The notes under the pieces were generated by a model. It ran no database searches and was not told the DNA's origin. It worked only from the letters and a program-made list of their open reading frames with translations. Below are positions 48,690-60,652 of a stretch of 64,000 nt of DNA, piece after piece. The translations under genes were made by a program, and so were the position numbers. The DNA lies in the NCBI GenBank assembly GCA_003439945.1, contig QVRM01004007.1, positions 806,001 through 870,000 of the forward strand, given 5' to 3'. The DNA is from Dermanyssus gallinae (taxonomy: Eukaryota; Arthropoda; Arachnida; Mesostigmata; Dermanyssidae). Each line of letters starts with the position of its first letter. The first letter of the stretch is position 1.

Positions 48690-49140
48690 ATATTCTCGTG
48701 AAGGAGTTCCAGACATCCAGTAGTTTGAGATAGGAAATCCGAATGTGTTAAAATGCCAGCTTTCTTTCCACATCTAGGAGTTACTATTCTATTTACACCG
48801 AACAAGCACGTGGTATCGTCAACAAATTTGATTGCTGGGTCAGGCGTATTTCAGACTAAATTCTCAATAAAACAAAATTTAGAAGTATCAGACACATAAA
48901 TTACCAAATAACCAAGCCCAGTGGAGTCTGCCCACCAACCATCCGTCCGATCTGAGAAATAGAACTGAAATCAGGCAATTGTTGTCGTGGTGCAGCCCAA
49001 ATAGCGAGCCATTTTTGGCAGAGATAAATGATCGAGAGGGTTGAAATCCGCCACCAGGGATACTGCAAAGTAAATCTCATTCTCTTTACCAAAATCGGTA
49101 ATTTGTGGACCAATGGGATTTCTGTTGGATAAAACACAAC
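48690..49140 (-). pseudogene. CR1/Jockey-like RT remnant
   Basis: The minus strand reads LVADFNPLDHLSLPKM (box A position, where relatives have LDFSKAFDHV), then GGQTPLGLVIW (box B position), then AIKFVDDTTCLFG (box C, an ..F.DDT.L.F pattern). Order and spacing fit a Jockey/CR1 polymerase, but the three lie in different frames and each is degraded. Family assignment is tentative. Confidence 0.45.
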
Positions 49141-52080
49141 TGATAGTATGAGTCAGATGTCTTGCTTATAGAAGCAAAGGTAAGTAAAAATAAGCTTTTC
49201 AAAAAGATTGTTTTAGAACTTATCCTTTTTAGCTAAGACCACTTTGAGATGGCAACGACGACTGTTTAGATATGTGGCCTTCATATCCGGCAAACTCATC
49301 ATTTGGCGGTATATTTTGTTAACATTGCGTTGTTAAGCCGGAAAGAAACAAAATTGGTACGTTTTGCACGACCGTAAACAAGTGATCCGACAAGGCCGAA
49401 AGACATGTTCATATGCGAGTATGTGGAGGAAGATTTTCCTAAAAGTCTAGAATGCCGAATTATTCGGATTGCTTTCTTTTGATCTTTGTAAAAACCGTCA
49501 ATAGGAAGGACCTCACATCACGATGCATCTAGCGCTACACTTCTTCAGATTGTAAAACTGTGTTTATTCTGCCAAATCAGCTGAGCCGTCTAGCGTCATT
49601 TAAGCACCGTTGGATAGACTCTATATTCGGGGTAAATAGGGCATACCCTAATGTCGCCTTGCTGGACAAGTGCCTCCGATCTTAGTGTTAATTTTCTGAG
49701 AGCCCCCAACAGTAGGCTCGACAGCAGGCTTGGCAAGAGCAAAGTTCTTATTCCAATGCCTTTAACGTTCTAAGCTAGGCGAAGAGTAGGCAAATCAAGC
49801 AGCCTTGTTCGAATCAACAGACACTTGACGCTGTGCTTGAGGTGGGGTTTGGCCAACACAAGGCGTTTCTAAAAATCTCCAAAAAACGATTGCGAAGGAA
49901 AGGTGTTCCTCTAGGAAGTTCTGGTGGCAAGAAGCCTTCCTGGGTTTAGGAAGTAAAAGGTTAGGGACATTATGCGCTTCTTTTTCACCGCATACGCAAT
50001 TTTAAAGTCTTTAAGCTATGCGCCACAAATTCAAGGTTTTGCAATTCACAACAAAAGCCGAGTACGCAGGAATCTAGCTAGTTTATGGAGCTGCCTGTAG
50101 AATTTCACGTTCGAACGTACAGTGCAATACTTGTGTATACAGACATATAGTTTATCTCGCAATAACATTGTATTTCAAGATGGTACATAATTACAATACA
50201 GTTAATTATGTACAATTATTAATGTCGTTCAATCGCCGTATGCATCGCACCCCAGAAGGCTCTAAAAGACAAGGTTTTGATTTAAATAAATGCAGCATAC
50301 GCGTTGCCTCCTAACACAAGCCACCGCAGAGTGTGTTAAATGCCCTTTCTAAGTTCTTTTTATTGATAAAATGTACGATGATCATAACGTCATTATGTCG
50401 TACACCTATTGCCCGTCATGTTTCTACCTTAAAATGCCTAACGAAGCCAGGATTGAAATACAAAACAATTTGCAATGTGCTAACAATAACAGTTACATCT
50501 AGTCCACTAGAGCACTGGGCCACGTGCATCGGTAGTTTGGCTATTACTACATGTGGACATCGACAGGTTACACTCTAGGTTGCATTGCACTCCAGGCAGA
50601 CTTGTTTGCGTGTCACGTAGCCGATTAACCACGTCCACACAGATACCCGCCGACTCACACTTACTCCTAAACAAGTGTAACCCAAACGGCGCCGAAACTA
50701 TCTATGTAAGACCATGTTAGAGACCGTTGCAACTTCCAAGCCTACAGGAATCGCTTAAGGTACGCCTGGCCCTCGTTGGTGGAAAACAAGATTAAGATAG
50801 ACCAGCCTAATCTCGCAGGCAGCAAAGCAACCCGATCTACAGGGGTGACCCGCAATAGCAGCATCGCCTTAGAGAAAGCTTTTCCAATTTGTATTTCCGA
50901 TGCTGATAGGTATGGTCCTACCCTGTATAGTGAAGCCCCACAAACAGCAATATGGAATGCAATTGAACGTTTTTTGCTCTGACAGGCTTTGTCGCGTTCA
51001 TGGTGCCCTGGTTCTGCATTGTTAACGCCGTGACCGAAACCAAGCAAAATAAAATAATGCTATTTTTTTTTTAAAGCTATGTATTAAACATACAAATCTT
51101 ATGAACTATTTATATTCATAATCAAATATATTTAAAATAAAACATTCACGTATCCAAATAGAAGTTCATATTTTTTTATTGTTCTTACCGGCGTTATTTG
51201 ACATCGCACGACGGGCTATGTGTGTACGTTTTCAGTTAGCAATAGACGCATACGACACGACTGTATACATCACCGGTCATTTGGACTCGATAAACACCAT
51301 AAACTTAATGCCAGACTTAATGTATCTTGCGTTGCGAGTTAAACTAGATAAGAGTGCTAAACAGCTTGCCACCTGTGTAAAAATAATGTACACGAGTATA
51401 AATTCTAATTATTTATAGCCGCTTTACTTATTTAAATTCAATGAAGCCCGATAGGCTAAATATTACGTCCAACAATTCACTGGATGTCACTGAAAAAAAT
51501 ATTTCAAACAAATTGCTTGTTAAAAGCGTAATACAACATTAATAGAAGTACAGAAAATCAGTTGCTTAATTTTAAGAAATGTATGGTCTGGAATGTTCTT
51601 ATAATGTATATAAATAGGTGCAAATACATTAATAATAAATGTAAACTGAATGTTTATTAGATATGCATTTCCAAAGACAGCGCCTCACTCTTCAGCTGTG
51701 AACGAAAATGCCATTTTTATTGTATTATTCGATGTAATAGTGTGGATTAAAAAGATATGATACATACTTAGAAGAAGTGAATTTATTTAATATTTCAAAA
51801 TGGTTTGGTTCTCGTCAAAAGGTCGTTTTTGTCCTTCATTGTGGCTGCTGCTATGGCGGTGGGTTCTATTGTTGATGTTGTTGTTGTTGTTGCTGTTGTT
51901 ACTGACATTGTTGGCAGGTTAACCTACTGGTTCTCACCATAGTGTATCATACTGTAGTCGTCACCGTCGTCGTTGTCGTTGTTTTTGTTGTCGTTGCTGT
52001 CTTTATTACTGTTGTTGCGTTTGTTGTCGTTGCCGTTCTATCATTGCTAGTAAGGTTGTTGTTGCTGCATATGTGCTGAG
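49141..52080. other. unassigned stretch
   Basis: No recognisable element. Open frames 50333-50578, 50742-51047 (minus) and 51179-51418 show no known domain. Confidence 0.4.
51860..52070. repeat. imperfect (GTT/GTC)n repeat
   Basis: A 210-bp region made largely of GTTGTT, GTCGTC and GTTGCT triplets with interruptions. Confidence 0.8.
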
Positions 52081-52082
52081 TT

Positions 52083-52870
52083 GAGCTTGCTTTGCAGCAC
52101 GTATGCTACTTTTCAAAAAAATTTAAACTCATCTTTCGAAATTAAGTCAAGCTGCTTTTGCGAATTTTTATTTATGTCTTTTGTAGTCTTGAAACGTTGT
52201 TCCTTCCAATTTTTTATACGTGGAAACAGAAGAAAATCACACAGAGGGAGGTTAAGGAAATATAGTAATTGAATTTCCCAATTAATATTCCGAAACCAAT
52301 AACGATGTGTGTTCCGGTGCGTTGTTCAAGAACTGTTTGCTCAGAGTTATGGCCTACTTATCGGACGCTTCTGAGGTACGCCTTTTGCGTCGAACGTTCT
52401 TGCAATTTTTTTTTCAAATTTGGTCATAGTATTCTTTATTGACTGTAGAAAAAATTCGCTAAAGATAATTTCATTTAAGTAAAAAAAAACTTTAAAGAGA
52501 CTTTGGTGTTGGACCGTCTGAAAGCCTAATTTAAACGGACGTTCATTTGCTGGAAATTCAACATTTTTAAAACAAACTTCGCTGCCAGTTTTCTGACGCA
52601 TAAAATGTCAATCAAGATTGTCACAACTGATCCATTAGATATCTTCGATTCCTCAGTTATCTCCGTGATTGTAGCTTGGTAATTGTTGAGTATGATATTA
52701 CAAACTTTTTAACTTTTTGTTTTGTTATTGATGTCGAGGGCCTCCCCGAACGCGAGCCATCTTTAAACCCTTTATGTCTGTCGCGAAATCGACGATACTC
52801 CTTATACGTAGTGTTTTGGGATACTGCTTGACCACCATAAGGAGTTTGTAGCATTTCCACAACTTTAGAA
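52083..52870 (-). pseudogene. mariner transposase, internally deleted
   Basis: The minus strand begins VVEMLQTPYGGQAVSQ (52863-52815) and continues with RSGRPSTSITKQKV and, after a frameshift, ITEITEESKISNGSVVTIL, all typical of the mariner N-terminal double HTH region. The C-terminal part has PLCDFLLFPRIKNWKEQRF (52250-52200, family SPDLAPCDFFLFPKLKN) and LISKDEFK. The middle, including the first two catalytic Asp blocks, is missing or unreadable: the total is about 790 bp against roughly 1.0 kb in intact genes. Terminal repeats were not identified. Confidence 0.75.
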
Positions 52871-54114
52871 AATATGCTTTATTTTTACCACAGAACTTGA
52901 TGAATATTCGTTCTCCTCTATTGGGGACTCCTTACGAATCTCCTCATCTCGTTATTTTCACTTTTTTAAATCAAACTCAGAAAAAAGACCACGCCATTGA
53001 TAGGCACGTATGGAACCGATGATTGGCGCTTCTTAGTAAAAGAAACCAGAATATATTGATGGTTTTGATAGTAAGTCCGCTCTAGTCGGTAAATCTGCTA
53101 TATATAATGAAGGGTCTAATATACTGTCCTTCAAATGATGACGCTCCACAGAGAAAGGGTGGTGCTTCAGCATGATAGTCAATTATCCTAATATTTAAAC
53201 ACATTAGCACAAAGAGTGAAAGGGAGACGGCAACAGAGATTGAACCACGTATCACGCTGTATTATAGGTACACGCTTTGACAAAATTACTTCCCGGTCCT
53301 AGAATTTAAACATTTTTTTAAGGAGGTTGTTTTTACATCCCGGTCCTGCTCGAAATGTTCTTTCGGGGAGAGCGCGATAATATATACAAGCAACACGGCC
53401 ACTTCAAAATGATCCATATTTCCTATAGACGTGCGTTTTAAATTAGTTTGCTCTTGCACAGACTGCTATGAATATATGCTGGTAAAGTTTTCCCCTTTTT
53501 TTGCTAGCCAGGAGATATGTTGCTGATCGTATTTAGGATGTATGTTCGTCGTTCATTGCTAAATGTTTAAAAGCTATTCAAGCAGAGAAAAAAACTTAAA
53601 GGGTGGTGCTGCCAACCGCCTTTATAGACCTGGTTCTAACAGTGCTCAGGGTAGGCGCAAATAAATGAGGTTGAATTTAATATTAAGGGGCGGCGAAACT
53701 ATTTGCGCAGTCAGTTTGCACCGCTAGCTTGCAGCATATTGATTGTGACTTACTTAAAACGGTTAAATTCATTGCTTTGACATCGCAAGTAAAAACGATG
53801 TCCACGTCTGTGCTATTGTGCTCGTGCTCGTAACATATAGAAAAATACCAGTTGTTTTTTACATACTTGCGTACCAGTTCATTACAAACAGCACTGGTGC
53901 CATAATCAAGCTGTGGTGCAATTAGTGAAACACTGTAACAAAATGAGCATGATAACGATACGTGCCTTTCAGGTGAAACATTGTCACCATATGTGGTTAA
54001 ATCACGTAACGTAGCAGGGTATGATCTGATATGAGATAGAAATGTCTCCTTTAAATACCTTAATATCAAATATAAATAGTTAATTTATTTTAATATAATT
54101 TCATTATAATCACG
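52871..54114. other. unassigned spacer
   Basis: Open frame 53683-54069 (minus, 128 codons) has no recognisable domain. No other feature. Confidence 0.35.
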
Positions 54115-55290
54115 CTTATAAGTGGAGCGTATTAAATATATATTTGCATAGTGAAATTAAACATATTAATGAAAGCCTGTTGAGTGCGGTCAAAATTTGG
54201 CCCTTAAGTATGTTACACCAGGTGGAACTAGCTTACAATAAGCCATTTTGTTTCATTCTGCCGCATGACGTCATAATGTCGCAAACTAAGGTGCAGTCGT
54301 GTTGGGACACCCCTGCTCTGCCTATCTATAAAGAAGTTAGTCGACTCCCCAAACGTATCGATGGTTTTCTGGGTGGCGCCCGCAACGTAATTTTGAGAGA
54401 CACCCACAGAGTGGTCGAGCTTGCTGGACGAAGTGGCCTGGCCCTAAAGCCAACACAGTGCGAAGTCCATGTTGCAAAGCTATTACGGCTGCCTTTAAAG
54501 AGTGGCTGGTCAAGTAAAAATATGCGATGTTACACACTCACTTGACGGGTCTTTACAGTTTCCTTTTTCTTCTGAGATTTTCATTTTCGGGTCTAAGCAA
54601 CTGGCCAGAACGCTTCTCAAATCTGTCGTTCTTACAGGCCTATAACCTTGACTGGACACAAGCCGCCCTAGAACAGTTGCCCCGTGGAGCCACGACTCGG
54701 CCAAAGCTGAGCGGCTTGGAGAATGATTGATGATGAAAGGAGAACTAGGGGGTGATAAATGAGAATGACTCTATATGAGCAAAGGTCGAAACCCACATTT
54801 CGGGATGCGCTACGAACGCTTATAGGGCTAGGCTGCGCGCCGCCTTCTCCAAAGGGGCGAGCGTAGGATCTTACGCTCTACTCTGGGCCCGGATCGAAAC
54901 TCTGTTATATGAGGTTCGGTAAGATTTGCGGTTGGACTTTGTTTGGGAACAGATTTGGTATTTACAACTTTGTCTGCGAAGACGTCATCCGGCTGGACGG
55001 GCGCCTTAACCCGTTCGGGAGCGGTTGCATGCTGGTTTGATACACGACAGCTAATGGCTCATAAGACTTTTTAATTGTTAGTGCTGGCGCGGCCGGGACC
55101 GGACATGGTTTTGCTCTCGACGAGGCAGGCAAGGTAATTAAGTACCAGAACATCAAGTATTCGTACGGATTTTATCCACTTGCCTTCAAAACCCTTGGCC
55201 GACCCGGCCACTCGCAGTTTGCAGCAAAGGGCTGGATGTGCAATGGCGCAATGCGGCCTCGGTCCGGGAAATCCTTCAAAGATGCCTGGG
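54115..55290 (+). pseudogene. family B RLE-type non-LTR retrotransposon, 3' half (B3)
   Basis: A 133-codon frame (54144-54545) matches the RT region from just after box A: MLHQVELAYNKP, then the box C position IDGFLGGARNVILRD (family LDD..LGG), then RVVELAGRSGLALKPTQCEVH. Later, GHGFALDEAGKVIKYQNIKY with PLAFKTLGRPG (about 55100-55205) and RNAASVREIL (55244-55273) match the C-terminal tail seen in B1 and B2. The catalytic Asp pair is replaced by DG. The segment carrying the RHD motif is not readable. Confidence 0.7.
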
Positions 55291-55939
55291 TTACCTTGAC
55301 GTAAACTTGATGCAGACGTTCAGTAACAATTTTGAAGCAAATGTGTTTTCTTGTAACTTCAGTCTGGTTTTTCCTTGTTGTAGTGTCAGTTACTTTATGT
55401 TACGCCAATGTTGCTCCAGACATGATTTCTACTTTTACAGGAGACAGTGGGTAAAGCAGGAGTTTTAAATAAGATGACATTGTCTCCCCTGTGCTAAAAA
55501 GAGCTAATTTTCTTCGTGGCGCTCTGCAGCGAGCAGTTCCACAACCTGACGCAAATTTGCGAACCCTATACCCTATGTCATGCGTTTGATGGAACGTAAT
55601 AGTCGCCTGTATTTTTTGCGTAGATGCGCTAGCGCCGTCGGAATTCAATTTCACAGAGGTTCCTGGACGGGGGCTTGTGCTAATTTAGATAAACAAACTA
55701 TGTGAAAAAGCTATATACGGGCAATCAAAGTGAATCAATTTGTTGCAAACCAAGGTTTCGAATAGACAGTATGATTTGTAGAAAATAATGCACTCTTCTT
55801 CTTTTGCGATGTCTTGTACATAACCTTTTTGCGAGTTTTTTGTATTTTCGTAAATATCTCCAGTGATCATCTATAGCTAGGTATTCACAGTGAAGATTTT
55901 CTGTAAGTTGTTTATTTAGCGGATTAAGCACTAGGTCGA
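55291..55939. other. unassigned spacer
   Basis: No recognised element. Confidence 0.35.
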
Positions 55940-56760
55940 AAAGGCTTTTCCACCGAAGCAACTCAGCTTTAGAAGGGGCCGAGGCACCCGTGAAGCGGTC
56001 TACGTTCTACAGTAAGAAATCGAGCGAGTTGTGACACAGCCCAAAGGTAATTTTTAAAGGTATGCAGACTTTACTGATTGCGTTAAGGCCCTTGACAAAG
56101 CCTCTCGCCATCCGAGCAAGATGGCTTAGTGGCAAAAAGCTTTTGCCTTGCATTCGGGAGGCCTGGGTTCGGGACCCAGACCGGCCACTCCTAATTTGGT
56201 TTTCATGGTTTCCAATTTAAACAAGGTGAATGCCGGAGTGGATTAAACGTTGACCATGATTGCGCATCAAGCGCATTACCTCTACGACAGAGCCGATCCT
56301 TGACTTGTAAGGACTTGAGATAAACACCAGGAAGACCCAAGCTATGAAATTCTGGCGCGGATGTCGATTGGTTGCCAAAGACGTTACACGTTGCTGCGGC
56401 CAGCCACTTGAGTCCGTTAGCTCCTTCCTATCTTCTTCTTGATGATCTCGGCCTTCGAATTCGTTACACGGGAACGACGTTCACAAGCAATATAAGCGAA
56501 ACAGTACGGGAGGCATTTGTTCGTGAGGCTCTTCGTGCTTAATATTGTTCCGGGCTGATGCATGGTCTTGACAGAATGTGGAACCACCTTTCGCTGGTGA
56601 ATATCAACGAGTTTAAGAGGTGTTTTTCAATATATATGAAGCGGGTGTTTTGCTTGCCTATTCGAGCACAGAGCCGTCAGAGTGACATGTCGTAGTGCGT
56701 TTCCTGGCCGCAGGTACTCACTGCCAGCCCACCAGCAGAGAAGAAGATCGTTTTCCTCTC
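55940..56760 (+). pseudogene. family A copy interrupted by a SINE (A5)
   Basis: Left part on the plus strand: FPPKQLSFRRGRGTREAVYVLQ, stop, EIERVVTQPKG, DCVKALDKASR (box A), ending at 56111. Right part from 56262: IKRITSTTEPI, stop, GLEINTRKTQAMKFWRG, RCCGQPLE, then LDRMWNHLSL and KRVFCLPIR to about 56760. These match A1 residues 57-107 and 201 onwards. The roughly 280 bp in between, carrying box B and Y-x-D-D, is missing, and SINE A copy 3 sits exactly at the gap. Confidence 0.8.
56112..56261 (+). mobile_element. tRNA-derived SINE A, copy 3, inside A5
   Basis: CCGAGCAAGATGGCTTAGTGG head, CTTGCATTCGGGAGGCCTGGG and CCAATTTAAACAAGGTGAATG tail. It is shorter than copies 1 and 2 at its 3' end. 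It replaces an RT segment of the surrounding family A copy. Confidence 0.75.
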
Positions 56761-57029
56761 TCGGCCGCCCTGATTGAGGATGCCTGCAAACGGCTGCTAC
56801 GCGGACGTACCGGGAGGGTTGCGTAAGCACCTACGTGACGAATGCTGTCGAGTTACGTAAAGAGTTCTCTAATATAATTAGCTGCTGGACGTTGTAGCTA
56901 CAGTAAGGCACTTTTCATACGTTCTTGGGAGAAGCAAAGCCTATAAATGTGCGGTTTGTGTAGCGCCTAAACAAGGAGATCAAAACCAAGGGAGCATTTT
57001 CGAAAGCTCCCTTTAGATTCCGAAGAATC
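56761..57029. other. spacer between A5 and C2
   Basis: No feature recognised. Confidence 0.3.
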
Positions 57030-57624
57030 TGCTTTACGCTTCATGCTTTTCACCTTTGTGGATGTCAACAATGCCTTGAGCACAATGAGCTGGGAAGTAG
57101 TCGTGGAAGCGCTTAAGATAATTTCCGTCTACCTCCATCGGATAATTGCATCCTTTCTGAGTGACCATTGTCTGGTTGCAGGGGGGCAGGAGTACGGGGT
57201 TACAGCTGAAGTCCCGTTTTGAAACCCGTGTTCTGTAATCTGGCTTACGACGGGATGCTTGAGATCGATCATTTGCCGACTCTGGCGTACGCCGACGATC
57301 TCACACTCATGGCTAGGCCTCAGACCAAGGCGGTCCTAAAGAGCGCCGCCACGGGCGCCTTGACGTAGGTGAATGATTGAACAGAAAGCCCCCACCTTAA
57401 GCTCGCACGCGACAAAACAGAGGTGGTGTATCTTATAGGCCGACACAGGACACGAAGGGTCAGGCTCGTGAAGTCGGTTCAAGTAAAAATCTGATTGAAG
57501 CCGAAGTACCTCGGCGTTATTCTCGATATAAGAGTTACGAAATCAGCACATATAAAATATAATACTGATAAAATGAAAAGGATTTCAAAGGCTCAAACTC
57601 TTTTTTTTTAATTTAAAAAAAAAT

Positions 57625-57815
57625 TGTAGCGGCGGTGGCTTAGGCGGCTAACGCACGGTTCGACGCGGGGCGTTGCCATGGTTGGTAAAACAATCGCAAA
57701 TTCGAGCCCCGGCCTTGCTGGTTGTATTTGTTAGATGTGGTTGTGATTGCACTGCTGCTACATACTTTTGCTGGAGAACGCCTAGATAAATCCCGTAAAG
57801 AAAACGCGATAACGA
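57625..57815 (+). mobile_element. tRNA-derived SINE B, copy 2
   Basis: TGTAGCGGCGGTGGCTTAGGCGGCTAACGC head with CAAATTCGAGCCCCGG (B-box like). The tail shares ..AAAGAAAACGCGATA with copy 1's AAGAAAACG. A T-run and A-run precede it. It lies within R1-like copy C2. Confidence 0.6.
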
Positions 57816-58710
57816 TAGATGCATTTAGACGACATCGCGCCACAGGCAACTTAGCCCATTACGGGCGTCTAAAATGTGGTTGTCGGAGTGTTAAAAATAT
57901 TTTTTGATAAAAGCAGAGTTGACAACCGTCAGCTCCTAGTGTGGGACTCTCATTTACTAAAACCCGTCATCCTCTGCACCCCCTCAAAGTTTGGAATTGT
58001 GTAGCACTACTTCGAGGCCCTGAGGAGGAAGTCGCTTACTTTAACCTGCTCATGGATTTCTCTGTAGGCTTGTTCAAGGAACCGGGAGTGCGTCGAGACT
58101 CTGCGGAAGGACCGGTGTCATGTCGCCCGTTAGTAAACCTTCCCTTGTCCACTTCTATCGATCTCCAATTTGGCCTTTTCCGCCTTGTCACAAACGTGTT
58201 TTCACCCTCAGCAAAAAAAGAAAAATGGCAGAAAGTATCCAGATAAGCTATTCCTTGGGACCAGGCAGTGGGATCTCTACCATATGAGCCAAAATGACGG
58301 CGGTGTGGCGACCGGCAAGCAAAAACTCCGATGACTGGCGACACGTTGTTAGAGCGCTACATTGAGCCACTCTATGGTCGACGTCGTCAGGCTGGCCTGG
58401 CGCGCATAGGACGCATGTGTCTATGTCCTTCCCATAGACGCCTTTTCAATCCTGACCATGTAGAGCTGGAACTGTTCGTGGCCCGTAAAAATCTGGGTGG
58501 CGAAGCTTGTTAGAGGCCTCTGTCCGGGCCCGTCGTACCATTGCTGTAAGTCAGATTTAAATGTGCGTGTCCAGCGCCCGCGGGTGTGTCCGGCGGCGGG
58601 CGCGGCCTACTCCCGCGCCCACGCAGTGAGACTGGCCTTGCGGGCATGCGTCTAATCCAAGTTTTGGTCGGTCCATCGTTTGCTTCGCTCTCTCGCAAGC
58701 ATGTCAAAGT
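57816..58710. other. unidentified part of insertion in C2
   Basis: Comparatively GC-rich, with a 101-codon plus frame (57941-58246), a 102-codon minus frame (58036-58344) and a 110-codon minus frame (58510-58842), none with a recognisable domain. Confidence 0.4.
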
Positions 58711-59090
58711 ATTTCCTGAACATAGCAAACCTCCGAGGGTTGGTGGAGTGCCGGAAGCCAAAAGAAAACTGTTAGCTACAGTGGCCGAATCAACGGTGTT
58801 GTACGTGGACAGTCTGGGCGGAAATGGCATTGCGTTCGGCATTAAATATCATCATTAAGGTCAGCACAACTAGCGACCAGGGTAAGCCGCGCCTATTGTG
58901 CGCTTTCAACCGAAGCCTTTTTGGTTCTACCCAAGAAGTTACCATGGGACCTGCTTGCATAGAAGAGAAGCAGGTGCTTCCTAGATGAAGACTTGGACAT
59001 GACCATGGCCAGGAGTGCCGCAATCGAGCGATGCAATGTTAAGGATGAGGTGCCCAGGAGAGAAGGGGAGTAGCAGCTGGGGCGTAGGTG

Positions 59091-59591
59091 TCTTGACGCA
59101 TCCACTCAGTTCTTAAACTTGGCATTGCTCTTGCTCATCTGGACGAATCTCAGGGTGGTGAGTGAGGATGAAAAAAAGCAGAGGAAACAATGACGGCGGA
59201 CAAGACGGAGACGCCTATCACATTGTTTCAAGGTAATGCCGAAGCAATACCGAGTCTGGGGACAGGGTGGGGAGGAATACGGGTTTAGCGGGGTGCGAGT
59301 GCCACAGAAGTCACATTAGCTGCTTGTAACTAATGTGACAAAGCATTCCCAAAACATCAAAAAAAAAAGTAATTACTCAGACATATAGATGATTCAACTG
59401 CAATGTTTCATTAGACGAGGGCGCTAACCGAATAAAACCGAACCAGACACACTATAAAGAGACGCCTAGGTGCCATTTTGATTCTCATTCTCTAAGGCCA
59501 GCTGCGTATATTGTTACAACAACAGCAAATGTTCTAAATGTTCCCGTAGTTGCGGGCTTCATTTATCTCTCACTCACTATATATATATATA

Positions 59592-59651
<60 letters not shown>

Positions 59652-59689
59652 GGTATGCGTTGTGTAATCGTACCAATCATACTTTCTTT
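59091..59689. other. unassigned spacer with (TA)n
   Basis: Contains (TA)n at 59578-59649. Otherwise nothing recognised. Confidence 0.5.
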
Positions 59690-59900
59690 TTTTGTCGTTA
59701 TTTGTAAGCGGAAGCACATTTTGTAACGCGGGCTAGCGTATACGTCATTCTGCTTAATTTTTGCGGGATCTACTCTAGACCAGGTCAGATACACCAAACA
59801 ACACATTCGGACTATACTAGAATATTGTGCTGTTTGATGCGGTTGCAGGGAGCGCCAACCCATCGTGGAAGAAGAAGGCAGAGGCAAGAACGGATATCGT
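59690..59900 (+). pseudogene. possible CR1/Jockey RT C-terminal fragment
   Basis: The plus strand reads YTKQHIRTILEYCAV, stop, CGC, resembling the 'Y..LVRPILEYCSVVW' block that follows the RT in CR1/Jockey elements. Only this block is readable. Confidence 0.35.
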
Positions 59901-60147
59901 CGTTTCCGGCGTTCAAGTGAAACTGACGGCTCTACTACAGTAGCGACTGTTAAGCAATATGCTCTTCGTGAAGAACGATCCTACGGAAGTTCTTGACAAA
60001 GGTCGGAAGGTACGTAAAAGATCTGACGTGTAACCAACTAAATATGGTTGGGCGTAGAGGCACATTAGAGCAGCCAGTGTATATTAATAAATCTTTTGTG
60101 TGCTTCTAGAACCATGACAAATGATTTATCTGATGGAGTAGGTCATG

Positions 60148-60652
60148 TATTCGGGCACTCAATCTTGACATGCTTTCCGGAAACTCGTTATTATTACGCA
60201 ACCACAGATCGGATTACAGATCGGACCACCATATATTTGGTATTCTAATATGCGCCATAAAATGCAAATTTACCCAAATGTGTTAGGTTTTTAAGCGCTG
60301 TAAAATGTCGTAGGATTATAATTTTGAGGTATTATACATGAAAGCTTCTCTAAAAGAACTACCATTTTTGCAAATTCTCTCCTAAACGACCATGTCGCAT
60401 CTTCTAGCCGGCATTGTATGCTTTTCAGAGAAAGCAAAATTTTCTAAACGAGCACGAGGTATGCTTACTTTCTGTATATGAGGTTGTCTCGCAATCACAG
60501 ATGCTGTGCTTCTATGTCGGGCAACAACACCAGCGTCACGGATTTTAGCAATATTACTCTCACTTCTGACCATGTTTCATTGGAAAATATATTTACTTTA
60601 ACGAACTCTACAAATCCCTATGACGCTCTTTAAATCTTTCTGGGAGACCTTG
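60148..60652. mobile_element. single-arm remnant of the foldback family (FB-5)
   Basis: Colinear with the right arm of FB-1 and FB-2: GGGCACTCAATCTTGACATGCTTTCCGG, ACCA.ATATTTGGTA, AACGACCATGTCGCATCTTCTAGCCGGC, ATGTCGGGCAACAACACCAG, and ending AGACCTTG then TA. Begins at the apex side. The left arm is missing or reduced to unreadable sequence before 60148. Confidence 0.75.

Larger units (their letters stand above)
57030..59090 (+). pseudogene. R1-like non-LTR polymerase with a 1.1-kb insertion (C2)
   Basis: First block 57030-57605: box A FVDVNNALS (57056-57082), SFLSDHCLVAGG, a damaged box B, box C AYADDLTLMAR (YADD intact at 57288-57299), then KTEVVYL, KYLGVILDI and RISKAQTL. Second block 58715-59090: PRVGGVPEAKRKLLATVAES with VLY, then RAYCALSTEAFLVL and WDLLA. 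In R1-like relatives these two blocks are nearly contiguous, so about 1.1 kb (57606-58714), including SINE B copy 2, has been inserted. The remaining insert (57816-58710) is unidentified. Several stops and frameshifts. Confidence 0.75.
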
